A stretch of DNA of 64,000 bases, from contig CAZROW010000002.1 of assembly GCA_964601805.1 (NCBI GenBank), forward strand, positions 21,072 through 85,071, given 5' to 3'. Under the pieces are notes generated by a model. That model ran no database searches and was not told the origin of the DNA. It saw nothing but the letters and a program-made list of their open reading frames with translations. The number at the start of each line of letters is the position of its first letter. The first letter of the stretch is position 1. Below, piece by piece: positions 45,129-53,678 of this stretch. The translations under genes and the position numbers were made by a program. The DNA is from Eutrophocola sp964601805. Its GTDB lineage: Bacteria > Pseudomonadota > Gammaproteobacteria > Pseudomonadales > Pseudohongiellaceae.

Positions 45129-46607
45129 TTACCGTGGGTAGAACGGTGGAATCTTGGCGTCAAAATTGACCCAGACAGATTTCGGTTCCGTGTATTCATG
45201 CATGGCGAAATGCCCCATCTCCCGGCCATAACCGGAATCCTTGATGCCACCAAAAGGCGATCCCGGGTGGAAACGCTTGTAGCAGTTAATCCAGACCATG
45301 CCGGCTTCCATCGCCTTGGCGACCTTGTGGGCACGGGTGAGATTATTGGTCCACAGACCACCACCAAGACCGTAAATGCTGTCATTGGCCTGGGCAAGAA
45401 CCTGCTCGTCACTGTTGAAAGTTGAGACGACAACAAAGGGCCCGAATACTTCTTCCTGGCTGACGCGGTCGCTGGCTTTAGCCCTCACGATGGTAGGCTG
45501 CACAAAGCAGCCTTTCTGCAATCCAGGATCATCCGGCTGTTTGCCACCCATGAGAATTTCCCCGCCCTGCTCCCTTGCCACATCACAGAAACTGAGTACC
45601 CGTTCCTGGTGCATCTTGGAAGTCAGCGGTCCCATTTCCGTGCTCGGGTCCAGGGGATTGCCTTGCTTGATGGATGCTGCAAGTGCCGTGAATTTTTCCA
45701 GGAACTCATCGGCAATCTTTTCATGCAGCAACAAACGGGAACCGGCAATACAGGCCTGGCCCTGGTTATGGAAAATGGCAAAAGCGGATCCGCCTACTGC
45801 TGCATCGATATTGGCGTCCTCGAAAATAATATTGGCGCCCTTGCCGCCAAGTTCCAGTTGCACGCGTTTGAGATTGCCTGCCGAGGCCTCAACAATCTTG
45901 CGGCCTGTCACCGTGGAACCGGTAAATGAAATCTTGTCGATACCCGGATGCTCTGCCATGTACTGGCCGGCAATATGGCCATAGCCTGGCACCACGTTGA
46001 TCACGCCGGGAGGAAAGCCCACTTCGCGAGCCAGTTCGGCGATTCGCAAAGTAGACAGTGGCGTCAATTCAGCCTGCTTCATCACCACGGTGTTTCCGGC
46101 AGCCAGTGCGGGCCCAAGTTTCCAACTGGTAAACATCATCGGGAAATTCCAGGGCACAATCTGTCCTACCACACCGACCGGCACGCGCTGGACATAATTC
46201 AGGAAACCGGTATCCACGGGAATTACCGTTCCTTCATTCTTGTCCGGCATACCGGCGAAATAGCGATAGGTAGCCACGGTCCTCAGAACATCGAGATTAT
46301 GCGTGTCTCGAATCGGGTGACCTGTGTCCAGGGATTCGATGAGGGCCAGATTGTCCCGGTCGGCTTCAATGGCATCGGCCAGTTTGCCAATCAGCACACC
46401 ACGGTCTGACGGGTTCATGTCTGCCCAGGCAGGAAACGCATCGCGCGCTGCCTTGACCGCCTTGTCAATATCGGCCTCCTTGGCTTCGGCCACATTGGCC
46501 AGCAAGGAGTTGTCATAGGGATTAAAGACTTCAAAGGTGGCGCCGTCGACGGCGTCCACAAATTCATTATTGATAAAGAGCTGGGTTGGATAATTGGCTT
46601 CGGCCAT
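45129..46607 (-). CDS. hapE: Aldehyde dehydrogenase, probable 4-hydroxymuconic semialdehyde dehydrogenase
   Basis: NAD(P)-dependent aldehyde dehydrogenase of 492 aa. The catalytic Cys is C286 in NQGQACIAGS and the general base is Glu252 in LELGGKG. The cofactor motif FTGSTVTG is also present. Many enzymes share these motifs; the specific name rests on the neighbours hapD and hapC, which match the ring-cleaving dioxygenase of 4-hydroxyacetophenone degradation, where the matching hapE oxidises 4-hydroxymuconic semialdehyde to maleylacetate. A terminator separates it from hapD. It heads a three-gene unit with the sulfotransferase-type and TauE-type genes. Confidence 0.75.
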   Translation of the reverse strand: MAEANYPTQLFINNEFVDAVDGATFEVFNPYDNSLLANVAEAKEADIDKAVKAARDAFPAWADMNPSDRGVLIGKLADAIEADRDNLALIESLDTGHPIRDTHNLDVLRTVATYRYFAGMPDKNEGTVIPVDTGFLNYVQRVPVGVVGQIVPWNFPMMFTSWKLGPALAAGNTVVMKQAELTPLSTLRIAELAREVGFPPGVINVVPGYGHIAGQYMAEHPGIDKISFTGSTVTGRKIVEASAGNLKRVQLELGGKGANIIFEDANIDAAVGGSAFAIFHNQGQACIAGSRLLLHEKIADEFLEKFTALAASIKQGNPLDPSTEMGPLTSKMHQERVLSFCDVAREQGGEILMGGKQPDDPGLQKGCFVQPTIVRAKASDRVSQEEVFGPFVVVSTFNSDEQVLAQANDSIYGLGGGLWTNNLTRAHKVAKAMEAGMVWINCYKRFHPGSPFGGIKDSGYGREMGHFAMHEYTEPKSVWVNFDAKIPPFYPR

Positions 46608-46670
46608 AGTACGGGTCCCTGCGTTGGTCTTGGGTTAATCGTTGTTTATTTTTGGAAAAACCGATGGGCA

Positions 46671-46703
46671 AAAACAAATCCGGCCTGCATCAAACAGGCC
46701 GGA
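46671..46703 (-). terminator. Intrinsic terminator after hapD
   Basis: TCCGGCCTG (46679-46687), loop of 7, CAGGCCGGA (46695-46703). On the minus strand the stem is followed by TTTGTTTTTGCC. A well-formed terminator 24 bases beyond the hapD stop codon, lying between hapD and hapE. Confidence 0.85.
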
Positions 46704-46726
46704 CTGAGGCGTCTTGTCGGGCTGGC

Positions 46727-47734
46727 TTACCAGCGACTTGCCGTGATCGGGAACGGTTCAAGCTCGCCGCTGGCATATTTCTCATCCAGGCCGGGAGTAC
46801 CGTTTTCCAGTACCATCAGCATGGAACGCTTCGGTGAATAGCCCTGGTGGCGGATGTCGGCAGGCATGGCACAGACATCGCCTGACTTCATGACGATGCG
46901 ACCACGCGGGTTGCCGGAATCCTTGTCCTGGATATTCCAGTGGATTTCGTCAGTCAGCTGGATAAACCATTCGTTGCGGTCATTACCGTGAATTACCGGC
47001 AGCATGTGTTCCTCGCTGGTCACACAGCAGATACAGGCGCGGGTAATGGAGGTAAAGGATGGATTCCAGGTAACGTCGGCACGGGCAATATGATCAAACA
47101 GGTTGAAGGCATGCACTGAGTCTTCAAACCCGGGTTCAACTTCAATATCCGGCTGATCATAATCCAGGTCAGCAAAGGCCCTGTTGATCGGGTGACCGGT
47201 TTCATCGGAACGCGGCTGCACATCACCGGGCAGACCGAGCATACGGCGGGCCGGCTCAAAACCGCGAGTCAGCGGACCGGACGCTTCCTGCGTCTTGGCA
47301 CCCAGCGGGGAGCCTGTTTCCAGTGGTGCACTCAGGGGATCATAACCTTCGTTGATCCAGTCCTTGGAGATGGTTTCAAAAGCCACGCGGACGTCATCGG
47401 TATTGAAGGTCTCCAGGTAATCCACACCTGTATCCTTGTGTCCCTTGCTGTAGGTACCGGCATAGATATCAACGGTGCCGTAGTGATTCTGTGTGCCAAA
47501 TACGTCATCAAAGAAAATCCAGCCGTAAAAGAAGCCCCAACCGATATCACGCACCATGGCGCGCAGGAAGCGATCGACTTCCATCGTATGGGTACCTTTC
47601 GGCCATTCTACGTGAACAAAATAGGCATCACGTGTGAACTTGAAACCGCCAAACTGGAAACTGCGATATCCCAGGACGGGATCCGGTTCGGAAGCAATGA
47701 CTGAAACTTTTTCCGGGGTAACTTCGGTATTCAT
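46727..47734 (-). CDS. hapD: Hydroquinone 1,2-dioxygenase, large subunit
   Basis: A 335-aa protein resembling the larger (about 38 kDa) subunit of the two-component Fe(II) hydroquinone dioxygenase, which cleaves hydroquinone to 4-hydroxymuconic semialdehyde. Recognised segments are GYRSFQFGGFKFTRDAYFVH near the start, the cupin-like LPVIHGNDRNEWFIQLTDEIHW (about 243), and CAMPADIRHQGYSPKRSM near the end. The His residues in IHGND and IRHQG and the Glu in NEWFI are candidate iron ligands. Recognition is from memory of the family, and the size fits. The start ATG has an AGAGGA site. It is 46 bases downstream of hapC. Confidence 0.82.
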   Translation of the reverse strand: MNTEVTPEKVSVIASEPDPVLGYRSFQFGGFKFTRDAYFVHVEWPKGTHTMEVDRFLRAMVRDIGWGFFYGWIFFDDVFGTQNHYGTVDIYAGTYSKGHKDTGVDYLETFNTDDVRVAFETISKDWINEGYDPLSAPLETGSPLGAKTQEASGPLTRGFEPARRMLGLPGDVQPRSDETGHPINRAFADLDYDQPDIEVEPGFEDSVHAFNLFDHIARADVTWNPSFTSITRACICCVTSEEHMLPVIHGNDRNEWFIQLTDEIHWNIQDKDSGNPRGRIVMKSGDVCAMPADIRHQGYSPKRSMLMVLENGTPGLDEKYASGELEPFPITASRW

Positions 47735-47780
47735 TGCGTTATTCCTCTCAATTTACAAATTGAATTCTTGGGTTGACTGC

Positions 47781-48272
47781 TTATTTCAGGGTGCAGATTT
47801 CTGACCATTTCTCGACACTTTCAGGACCAGCCGAGGTCTGGATCAACACCACACCGGGTGCGTCAGCTTTCATCTGATAGGCTGCACCTTTTGGCAGGAG
47901 CACTTCATGGCCGCGGCGCGCAGTGACCTTGCCCATGCGCTTGCCTTTCGGGTTTTCGGCAAGCCGACAGGCACCGTACTCGTGATCAGGCTTTTCGTCG
48001 TCCTCAAGCTGGTAAAACTCAAACTCGACTTCCCCTTCCATGACGATGGCAAACTCATCGTGTGGCGCGGTGTACCAGGGTGAGGTGCCTTCTGCACGGG
48101 TGGTTTCTGCACAGTATTCCAGATTCGAGGCCACCATGATGCGTTCATAGGGCTTGGAATCATTGCAGATTTCAAAGATGTTGGAAAAAGCATAATGCTT
48201 GAGATCATCGTTGAGCTCGATGGTCCCTTTGTCGTAGGAGTCGAGTGACCCTATCATGGTTTTATAGCTCAT
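47781..48272 (-). CDS. hapC: Hydroquinone 1,2-dioxygenase, small subunit
   Basis: A 163-aa protein (about 18 kDa) with a cupin-like core, PHDEFAIVMEGEVEFEFYQLE, and a GHEVLLPKGAAYQM loop. Size and place directly before hapD fit the small subunit of hydroquinone dioxygenase, known as an alpha2-beta2 enzyme. The HDE and HE residues in these cupin strands look like a metal site, but which subunit binds the iron is not settled by sequence. The start ATG at 48272 follows AGGGG. The upstream gap holds an operator-like palindrome. Confidence 0.8.
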   Translation of the reverse strand: MSYKTMIGSLDSYDKGTIELNDDLKHYAFSNIFEICNDSKPYERIMVASNLEYCAETTRAEGTSPWYTAPHDEFAIVMEGEVEFEFYQLEDDEKPDHEYGACRLAENPKGKRMGKVTARRGHEVLLPKGAAYQMKADAPGVVLIQTSAGPESVEKWSEICTLK

Positions 48273-48388
48273 AGATTTCCCCTCGGGAGGTCTCGGCCTG
48301 GGCCGGTTATTGCTGATTCTTGTGACTTTGTTGTTTCTTTTTTGATTCTTGTAGGAAGGCAGTATGGCAATAAAGACCGGGCCAGTGG

Positions 48389-48402
48389 TTGATACCGATC
48401 AA
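48389..48402. promoter_or_regulatory. Operator-like palindrome before hapC
   Basis: TTGATACCGATCAA at 48389-48402: 5-bp arms TTGAT/ATCAA with a 4-base centre, about 117 bases upstream of hapC. This is the size and shape of MarR- or TetR-type operators. No regulator gene is adjacent, so the identity is open. Confidence 0.4.
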
Positions 48403-48485
48403 TCCTGCATGCTGCCGATGATCTATGCCACCTTATCTTCCCCTAAACAGATATTCGATAATATGAAGTTCGAAAGCAGGAATCA

Positions 48486-48525
48486 AGCGGGCTTTGGCCT
48501 GTAGTTTGAGCCCGGCCAGCCCGCT
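48486..48525 (-). terminator. Hairpin after the PQQ dehydrogenase gene
   Basis: AGCGGGCT (48486-48493) pairs with AGCCCGCT (48518-48525); an inner GGCC pair is possible. Just beyond the dehydrogenase stop. The minus-strand sequence after it is TGATTCCTGCTTT, only moderately U-rich, so it is a weak candidate terminator. Confidence 0.45.
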
Positions 48526-48532
48526 CAGCCCC

Positions 48533-50305
48533 CTAATCCGGCAAGGCAAACACGTATTGCCGGCTTTCAATACCCGGTGGTGTGCCTTCAATATACCGGG
48601 CCTGTCCTGCGGTAGTGACCGACGTTCCGGTACCTACAGAGATATACTGCTTGCCATTGACGGCAAAACTGATCGGGTAACCGGTAATGGAAGAGCCCAG
48701 GTTGGCTTCCCACAAGACTTCACCGGTTTCCTGGTCAAAGGCCCTGAAATTCCCTTCAATATCGCCCCCAAAGACCAGTCCGCCGGCCGTAGCCACCATG
48801 GAGAGGGCTGTACCGGCGGTTTCAAAAGTCCAGAGGGTCTCACCGGTTTCAGCGGAAATGGCATAAACAGTGCCCACATTGGTCCGTCCCTCGGCCAGTT
48901 TCTCCCGGCCAAAGAAGCCGTAAAGGACATCCGGGTCCTGTTCATCCTTGTCAGCGGTGACCGTCAGGTCCATACAGGTATTTTGCAGGCCGTAAAACAT
49001 GGTATTGGTCTGGGGACTGTATGCCCCCTCCTGCCAGTTCTTGCCACCCCCGGTGGAAGGACAGATTTCCCGCTGCTGACCGGTTTCACTGAACAGGGCT
49101 TCCGGATTGACCGTTGCCTTACCCGTTTCACCGTCGATGGAAGCCAGGACGTTCTGGTAAACCGTGGGCCTGGCCCACAGGAATTCGCCGGTTTCACGAT
49201 CTATGGTGTACACCACGCCTGTCTTGCCCGGTATGCCGGTAATGACCTTGTATTCCTTTTCCGGATCAATCGACGGATTGATCCAGGGAACCGCTTCCGG
49301 ATCAGGTGAAACCCGGGTGTTGACCAGCAGACGTTCAAACGGATGATCAAGGTCCCAGTGGTCCACCAGGTGCTGGTAGTACCAGGCGATGCTGCCGTCT
49401 TCCGGACGTATGGCCAACGTGGAGTTGTGATACAGGTATTCCTTGTCATTCCCTGCGAGCAGGAACTTGGGCGCCGGTGCCGTCACCGAAGTGCCCATGT
49501 AAATCAGGTTGAGTTCGGGATCATAACTGGGGGCCATCCAGGCACCCACATGCCAGCGTTTGTCCCAGGGCATGTCGCCCCAGCTATCGGTATCATCACC
49601 CGTAGGTGACTGGATCAGGTTCAGGCGCCAGATTTCCTCACCGGTTTCGGCATCGTGGGCCGCAATAAAGCAGGCCTCGGGCCCGGCAGGCGGCTGGCAG
49701 TTACGCCCGGAGACGGCCATACCATTGATCACTACCGGCCCATTGCTCTGCTGCGCCGGATGGGTGCGGTAGTCCAGGATCTTTGTTTCCCACTTGATCT
49801 CACCGGTGTGTACATCCAGTGCCAGGATATAGTCATCATTGGTGGTATAGATAATGGCATCGTCATAGATGGCCACATTGCGCATGGTCTTGTTGGCCCC
49901 CAGGTAGTCACCCAGGTCTTCCGGCATCTGGCGTACATACTCCCAGAGCATGTCTCCGGTTGTGGCATCGCGTGCCTGGATTACATCACCGGGGTTGGGC
50001 AGGTACATCATGCCGTCATAGACAAGCGGGGTGCCCTCCTGGATAGGGGTGCTGGGCAGCACACCGTCATGAAGCTCCGCTGACCAGACCAGTTCCAGGG
50101 CGCCGACATTATCCTTGCTGATCTGTTCCAGGGGGCTGAAGCCCCAGGAATCGAGGGTACGCCTGAAGCTTAACCAGTCCTCCGGATCAGGGTTGCGCAG
50201 CATCTCATCGGTCACCGGTACGTAATCACCCGACTGCGCAAGGCAGGCCGTACCAATCAAAAGGCTCAACAGGATACCTGTCGGTTTGGAGATTCCAGCG
50301 ATCAT
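48533..50305 (-). CDS. PQQ-dependent alcohol dehydrogenase, cytochrome-less
   Basis: Periplasmic quinoprotein of 590 aa; signal peptide about 1-23. Eight-bladed propeller repeats with Trp docking motifs are visible (for example TTGDMLWEYV, TGEIKWETK, TGEEIWRLN, TGETLWTF, TGEVLWEAN). The chain ends without a heme CXXCH domain, so electrons would go to a separate cytochrome. Asp318 in HWDLD aligns with the catalytic Asp, and Asp320 two residues on matches the extra Asp of lanthanide-dependent members. No adjacent Cys-Cys pair is present; C203 and C212 (RNCQPPAGPEACF) may form a different disulfide. The native alcohol is unknown. It lies 260 bases upstream of hapC. Confidence 0.88.
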   Translation of the reverse strand: MIAGISKPTGILLSLLIGTACLAQSGDYVPVTDEMLRNPDPEDWLSFRRTLDSWGFSPLEQISKDNVGALELVWSAELHDGVLPSTPIQEGTPLVYDGMMYLPNPGDVIQARDATTGDMLWEYVRQMPEDLGDYLGANKTMRNVAIYDDAIIYTTNDDYILALDVHTGEIKWETKILDYRTHPAQQSNGPVVINGMAVSGRNCQPPAGPEACFIAAHDAETGEEIWRLNLIQSPTGDDTDSWGDMPWDKRWHVGAWMAPSYDPELNLIYMGTSVTAPAPKFLLAGNDKEYLYHNSTLAIRPEDGSIAWYYQHLVDHWDLDHPFERLLVNTRVSPDPEAVPWINPSIDPEKEYKVITGIPGKTGVVYTIDRETGEFLWARPTVYQNVLASIDGETGKATVNPEALFSETGQQREICPSTGGGKNWQEGAYSPQTNTMFYGLQNTCMDLTVTADKDEQDPDVLYGFFGREKLAEGRTNVGTVYAISAETGETLWTFETAGTALSMVATAGGLVFGGDIEGNFRAFDQETGEVLWEANLGSSITGYPISFAVNGKQYISVGTGTSVTTAGQARYIEGTPPGIESRQYVFALPD

Positions 50306-50400
50306 ATTTTCCCCCGGTCATTCTTCTTATAATGATTATGCGAGCCGGACGATGCCGGCAAGTGCCCGCTGAAACTAGCAGACTTTATTGGGGGTGTCAC

Positions 50401-50429
50401 TCTACAAAGCAGGCGGTTCCCGTTATACT
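50401..50429 (+). promoter_or_regulatory. Promoter of the M16C protease gene
   Basis: TCTACA (50401-50406), 17-base spacer, TATACT (50424-50429). Ten of twelve consensus positions agree in number and spacing. It gives a leader of about 28 bases to the start at 50464. Confidence 0.6.
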
Positions 50430-50463
50430 GCGGGGCTTTATCAGGCACCGGCCCCATTCCAAA

Positions 50464-53448
50464 ATGCAGTTAAAAGATTCCACGACATTGTCCCCCCGAA
50501 AACAGGCAAACTCCAAAGTCGACATTTCTCCCCACCCGGCATTTATTCACAAGCGCAGCCAGTTTCTCGAAACACTGAACCTGTCTGTTGAAGAGTATGA
50601 ACATCGCGAAACCGGTGCCATGCACTACCACCTGGCCAGCGATAACCCGGAAAATGTCTTCATGGTCGCCCTGCGTACTGTGCCTATGGATTCCACCGGT
50701 GTGGCGCATATCCTGGAGCATACTGCCCTGTGTGGCAGCCGCAAGTTCCCTGTGCGTGATCCCTTCTTCATGATGATCCGGCGTTCCCTGAACACATTCA
50801 TGAATGCCTTTACCAGCAGTGACTGGACCGCTTACCCCTTTGCCAGCCAGAACCGCAAGGATTTTGACAATCTGCTGGAAGTCTACCTGGACGCCGTATT
50901 TTTCTCGTCCCTGCACGAACTGGATTTTGCCCAGGAAGGCCATCGCCTGGAGTTTTCCCAGCCGGACAATCCGGATTCCCCCCTGGAATACAAGGGGGTG
51001 GTCTACAATGAAATGAAAGGCGCCATGAGCGCCCCGACATCGCTGATCTGGCAACAGCTGTGCAAACACCTGTTTCCGACCACCACCTACCATTACAACA
51101 GCGGTGGCGACCCGTCGGACATTCCTGATCTGAGCTATGAGCAGCTCAAGGCGTTTTACAAAACCCATTACCATCCCAGCAATGCCATCTTCATGACCTT
51201 TGGCAATATTCCCGCCAAGGAACACCAGCAGCGTTTTGAAGAACAGGCATTGAAAGAATTCAAACGCCTGGACGTGCATATCGCCGTCGGTGATGAGCAG
51301 CGCCTGCAGGCCCCTGTCAGGGTCAGGGAAAGCTACCCGCTCGATGAAGAGGACACCGCCAACAAGACCCACGTGGTGATCTCCTGGTTGCTGGGCAAGA
51401 GCACCGAATTGGCTGAAATGTACAAGGCACAATTGCTCGCCGGTGTCCTTCTGGAAAACAGTGCCAGCCCCCTGCTCCAGGTACTGGAAACCACCGAGCT
51501 GGGCAAAGCCCCCTCGCCGCTGTGCGGCCTGGAAGACTCCCACAAGGAAATGAGCTTCATGTGCGGCCTGGAAGGCTGCGCCGATGACAGTACCGAGGCC
51601 ATTGAAAGCCTCATTCTGGATACCCTGACACATATCGCCGACAACGGCATCGACCAGGACAAGGTGGAAGCCTCACTGCATTCTCTGGAATTAAGCCAGC
51701 GGGAAATCAGCGGTGATACCTACCCTTACGGTTTGCAACTGCTGCTTGCCGCACTGTCGACCGCCACCCATCGCGGTGATCCCATTGAATTCCTGGATAT
51801 AGACCCGGTTCTGGCCCAGCTGAAAGAAGATATCCAGGATCCGGACTACATCCCGTTCCTGATCCGCAAGTACCTGCTCGACAACCCCCATCGCGTCACC
51901 CTCACCGTCACGCCCGACTCCGCACTGTCGGAAAAAATGGCGGCGACGGAAGCCAGCAAACTGGCCGCGATCAAAGAGTCCCTTGAAGAAGATGACGTCA
52001 ACCTGATTATCGAGCGGGCCGCCCTGTTGAAGCAGCGCCAGGAACAGGAAGATGATCCGTCAATTTTGCCCAAGGTCACCCTGGATGATATTCCTGCCGA
52101 GGTCAGCTGGCCGGAGTCCTCTGTTCACCACCTCAATGTGGGTGAGTCACAGGCCCCCGCCCACTTTTATGCCCAGGGGACGAACGGCATCAGTTACCAG
52201 CAGATTATCCTGTCCATGCCGGCAATGGATCCGGCGCTTGCCGACATGCTGCCCTACTACACCAGCTGCGTACCCGAGCTGGGCATTGGCTCGCGTGATT
52301 ACCTGGAAATCCAGTCCCTGCAATCTGCCATCAGTGGTGGCATCAATGTCCACAGCACCATGCGCAGCAAGGTGGATGATGAGCAGTCCCTGAACAGTTA
52401 CATGGTCTATTCAGGCAAGTCCCTGTACCCGAACCAGCACCTGGTCAGCGACCTGCTCAGGGATACCCTGCTGGAATGCCGGTTCGATGAACATCAGCGG
52501 ATCAAGGAAATCATGGAGCAGATTTCTGCCCGGCGTGAGCAAAGTATTACCAGCCAGGGACACAGCCTGGCCGTCGGTGTCGCCTGCAGCCGACTCAGCC
52601 CCATTGCCGCCATGAACTACGAAAGTTCGGGAATGGCAGGTATCCAGCAGTTGAAAAGGCTCACTGCAGGCTTCGCAGAGCCGGCCAGTATTGCCGAGTT
52701 TGCCGGACACTTTGAACGCATTCACGAACATCTACTGTCTGCAGACAAACAGTTCCTGCTGATCAGTGAAGACAGTGAACGGGACTTGCTACTCGATAGC
52801 ATCACGCAATCCTGGCAAGGCAAATCCTCGCCGGTTCCAGGTAACGAATTTGTACTCCCCGGTTGCCGGGAGACCGTCAGGGAGGCCTGGCTGGCCAACA
52901 CCCAGGTAAGCTTCTGTGCCATGGCCTTTCCAACGGTACCTGTCGGCCATCCGGATGCCGCGGCGCTGACGGTGCTTGGTGGTTTCATGCGAAACGGCTT
53001 TTTGCACCGTGCGATACGTGAACAGGGTGGTGCCTATGGTGGTGGCGCAAGCCAGGATTTGGGCACGGCCACCTTCCGCTTTTTCTCATACCGTGACCCC
53101 CGCCTTACTGACACCCTGGAGGACTACCGGCGTGCCATCGACTGGTTACTGGAAAGTGATCATGATGCCCGCGCCCTGGAAGAAGCCATTCTTGGCGTGA
53201 TCTCCAGCCTGGACAAACCTTCCTCGCCATCCGGCACAGCCAGGCAGGCGTTTTACAACGAGTTGTTCGGGCGCGATCGTGAGCAACGGGCCAGGTTCCG
53301 TCGCAGTATTGTTGATGTCAGCCTGGAAGAGCTCAAGGCCGTCACCGAAAAGTACATGGCCAACAGCGAACCTGCCCTTGGTGTTATCACCAGCAAGTCC
53401 CGAGCTGAAGAAGTCGAAGCGCTCAACATGGACATACGGCAGTTTTAA
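50464..53448 (+). CDS. Zinc metalloprotease, M16C (presequence-protease-like) family
   Basis: Inverzincin peptidase of 994 aa, the size of PreP-type enzymes that degrade short unfolded peptides in a closed chamber. The zinc site is H82-I-L-E85-H86 (HVxEH-type, in TGVAHILEHTALCGSRKFP). The distant Glu ligand lies in EYKGVVYNEMKGAM (about residue 180). Two halves of M16 domains are separated by a helical linker (about 500-580). The C-terminal half has the RxxxY-type end GALHRAIREQGGAYGGG. The ATG at 50464 has no strong ribosome site; earlier frames include an unlikely leader. It ends at an excellent terminator. Confidence 0.92.
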   Translation: MQLKDSTTLSPRKQANSKVDISPHPAFIHKRSQFLETLNLSVEEYEHRETGAMHYHLASDNPENVFMVALRTVPMDSTGVAHILEHTALCGSRKFPVRDPFFMMIRRSLNTFMNAFTSSDWTAYPFASQNRKDFDNLLEVYLDAVFFSSLHELDFAQEGHRLEFSQPDNPDSPLEYKGVVYNEMKGAMSAPTSLIWQQLCKHLFPTTTYHYNSGGDPSDIPDLSYEQLKAFYKTHYHPSNAIFMTFGNIPAKEHQQRFEEQALKEFKRLDVHIAVGDEQRLQAPVRVRESYPLDEEDTANKTHVVISWLLGKSTELAEMYKAQLLAGVLLENSASPLLQVLETTELGKAPSPLCGLEDSHKEMSFMCGLEGCADDSTEAIESLILDTLTHIADNGIDQDKVEASLHSLELSQREISGDTYPYGLQLLLAALSTATHRGDPIEFLDIDPVLAQLKEDIQDPDYIPFLIRKYLLDNPHRVTLTVTPDSALSEKMAATEASKLAAIKESLEEDDVNLIIERAALLKQRQEQEDDPSILPKVTLDDIPAEVSWPESSVHHLNVGESQAPAHFYAQGTNGISYQQIILSMPAMDPALADMLPYYTSCVPELGIGSRDYLEIQSLQSAISGGINVHSTMRSKVDDEQSLNSYMVYSGKSLYPNQHLVSDLLRDTLLECRFDEHQRIKEIMEQISARREQSITSQGHSLAVGVACSRLSPIAAMNYESSGMAGIQQLKRLTAGFAEPASIAEFAGHFERIHEHLLSADKQFLLISEDSERDLLLDSITQSWQGKSSPVPGNEFVLPGCRETVREAWLANTQVSFCAMAFPTVPVGHPDAAALTVLGGFMRNGFLHRAIREQGGAYGGGASQDLGTATFRFFSYRDPRLTDTLEDYRRAIDWLLESDHDARALEEAILGVISSLDKPSSPSGTARQAFYNELFGRDREQRARFRRSIVDVSLEELKAVTEKYMANSEPALGVITSKSRAEEVEALNMDIRQF

Positions 53449-53499
53449 TTTTTTACGATGACCGGGAACTTTAAGTGCAACCGGCATTCTAAGATTTGT

Positions 53500-53535
53500 A
53501 GCCGGATGCATTGTGGTTAGTTGTAGTATCCGGCT
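53500..53535. repeat. 8-bp inverted repeat before the M16C terminator
   Basis: AGCCGGAT (53500-53507) and ATCCGGCT (53528-53535), 20-base centre. It lies directly before the strong terminator, so the 3' end of the protease mRNA carries two stem-loops. Confidence 0.6.
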
Positions 53536-53547
53536 CAGCTTCAACAC

Positions 53548-53577
53548 AAAAGCCTGACTGATGTCAGGCTTTTTTTT
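53548..53577 (+). terminator. Strong intrinsic terminator after the M16C gene
   Basis: AAAAGCCTGAC (53548-53558), loop TGAT, GTCAGGCTTTT (53563-53573), then a T run to 53577. An 11-bp stem with U tract on the plus strand; the opposite strand also has a short U tract, so it can act both ways. Confidence 0.95.
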
Positions 53578-53644
53578 GGCCTTGATTATTGTCTCTTTTT
53601 CACGGTCACTTTTACTGTCGCACCAGGCATGTTGAACCGATAGG

Positions 53645-53669
53645 TTGACCACATGCATTGGCATATAAT
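53645..53669 (+). promoter_or_regulatory. Possible promoter of the CDF transporter gene
   Basis: A perfect TATAAT at 53664-53669 lies 9 bases before the ATG at 53679. TTGACC at 53645-53650 is 13 bases away, shorter than the usual 17. If used, the mRNA would begin at or near the start codon and be close to leaderless. Confidence 0.4.
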
Positions 53670-53678
53670 GTCGAACAC

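Noticed and set aside
48300..48390. A sigma-54 promoter before hapC (CTGGCCC ... TTGCC)
   Set aside because: The spacing between GG and GC is 13 bases instead of 10, so the sigma-54 geometry is not met.
50470..51633. A 387-codon open frame opposite the M16C protease gene
   Set aside because: Antisense to a gene with an intact zinc site and good reading throughout; no ribosome site or family match.
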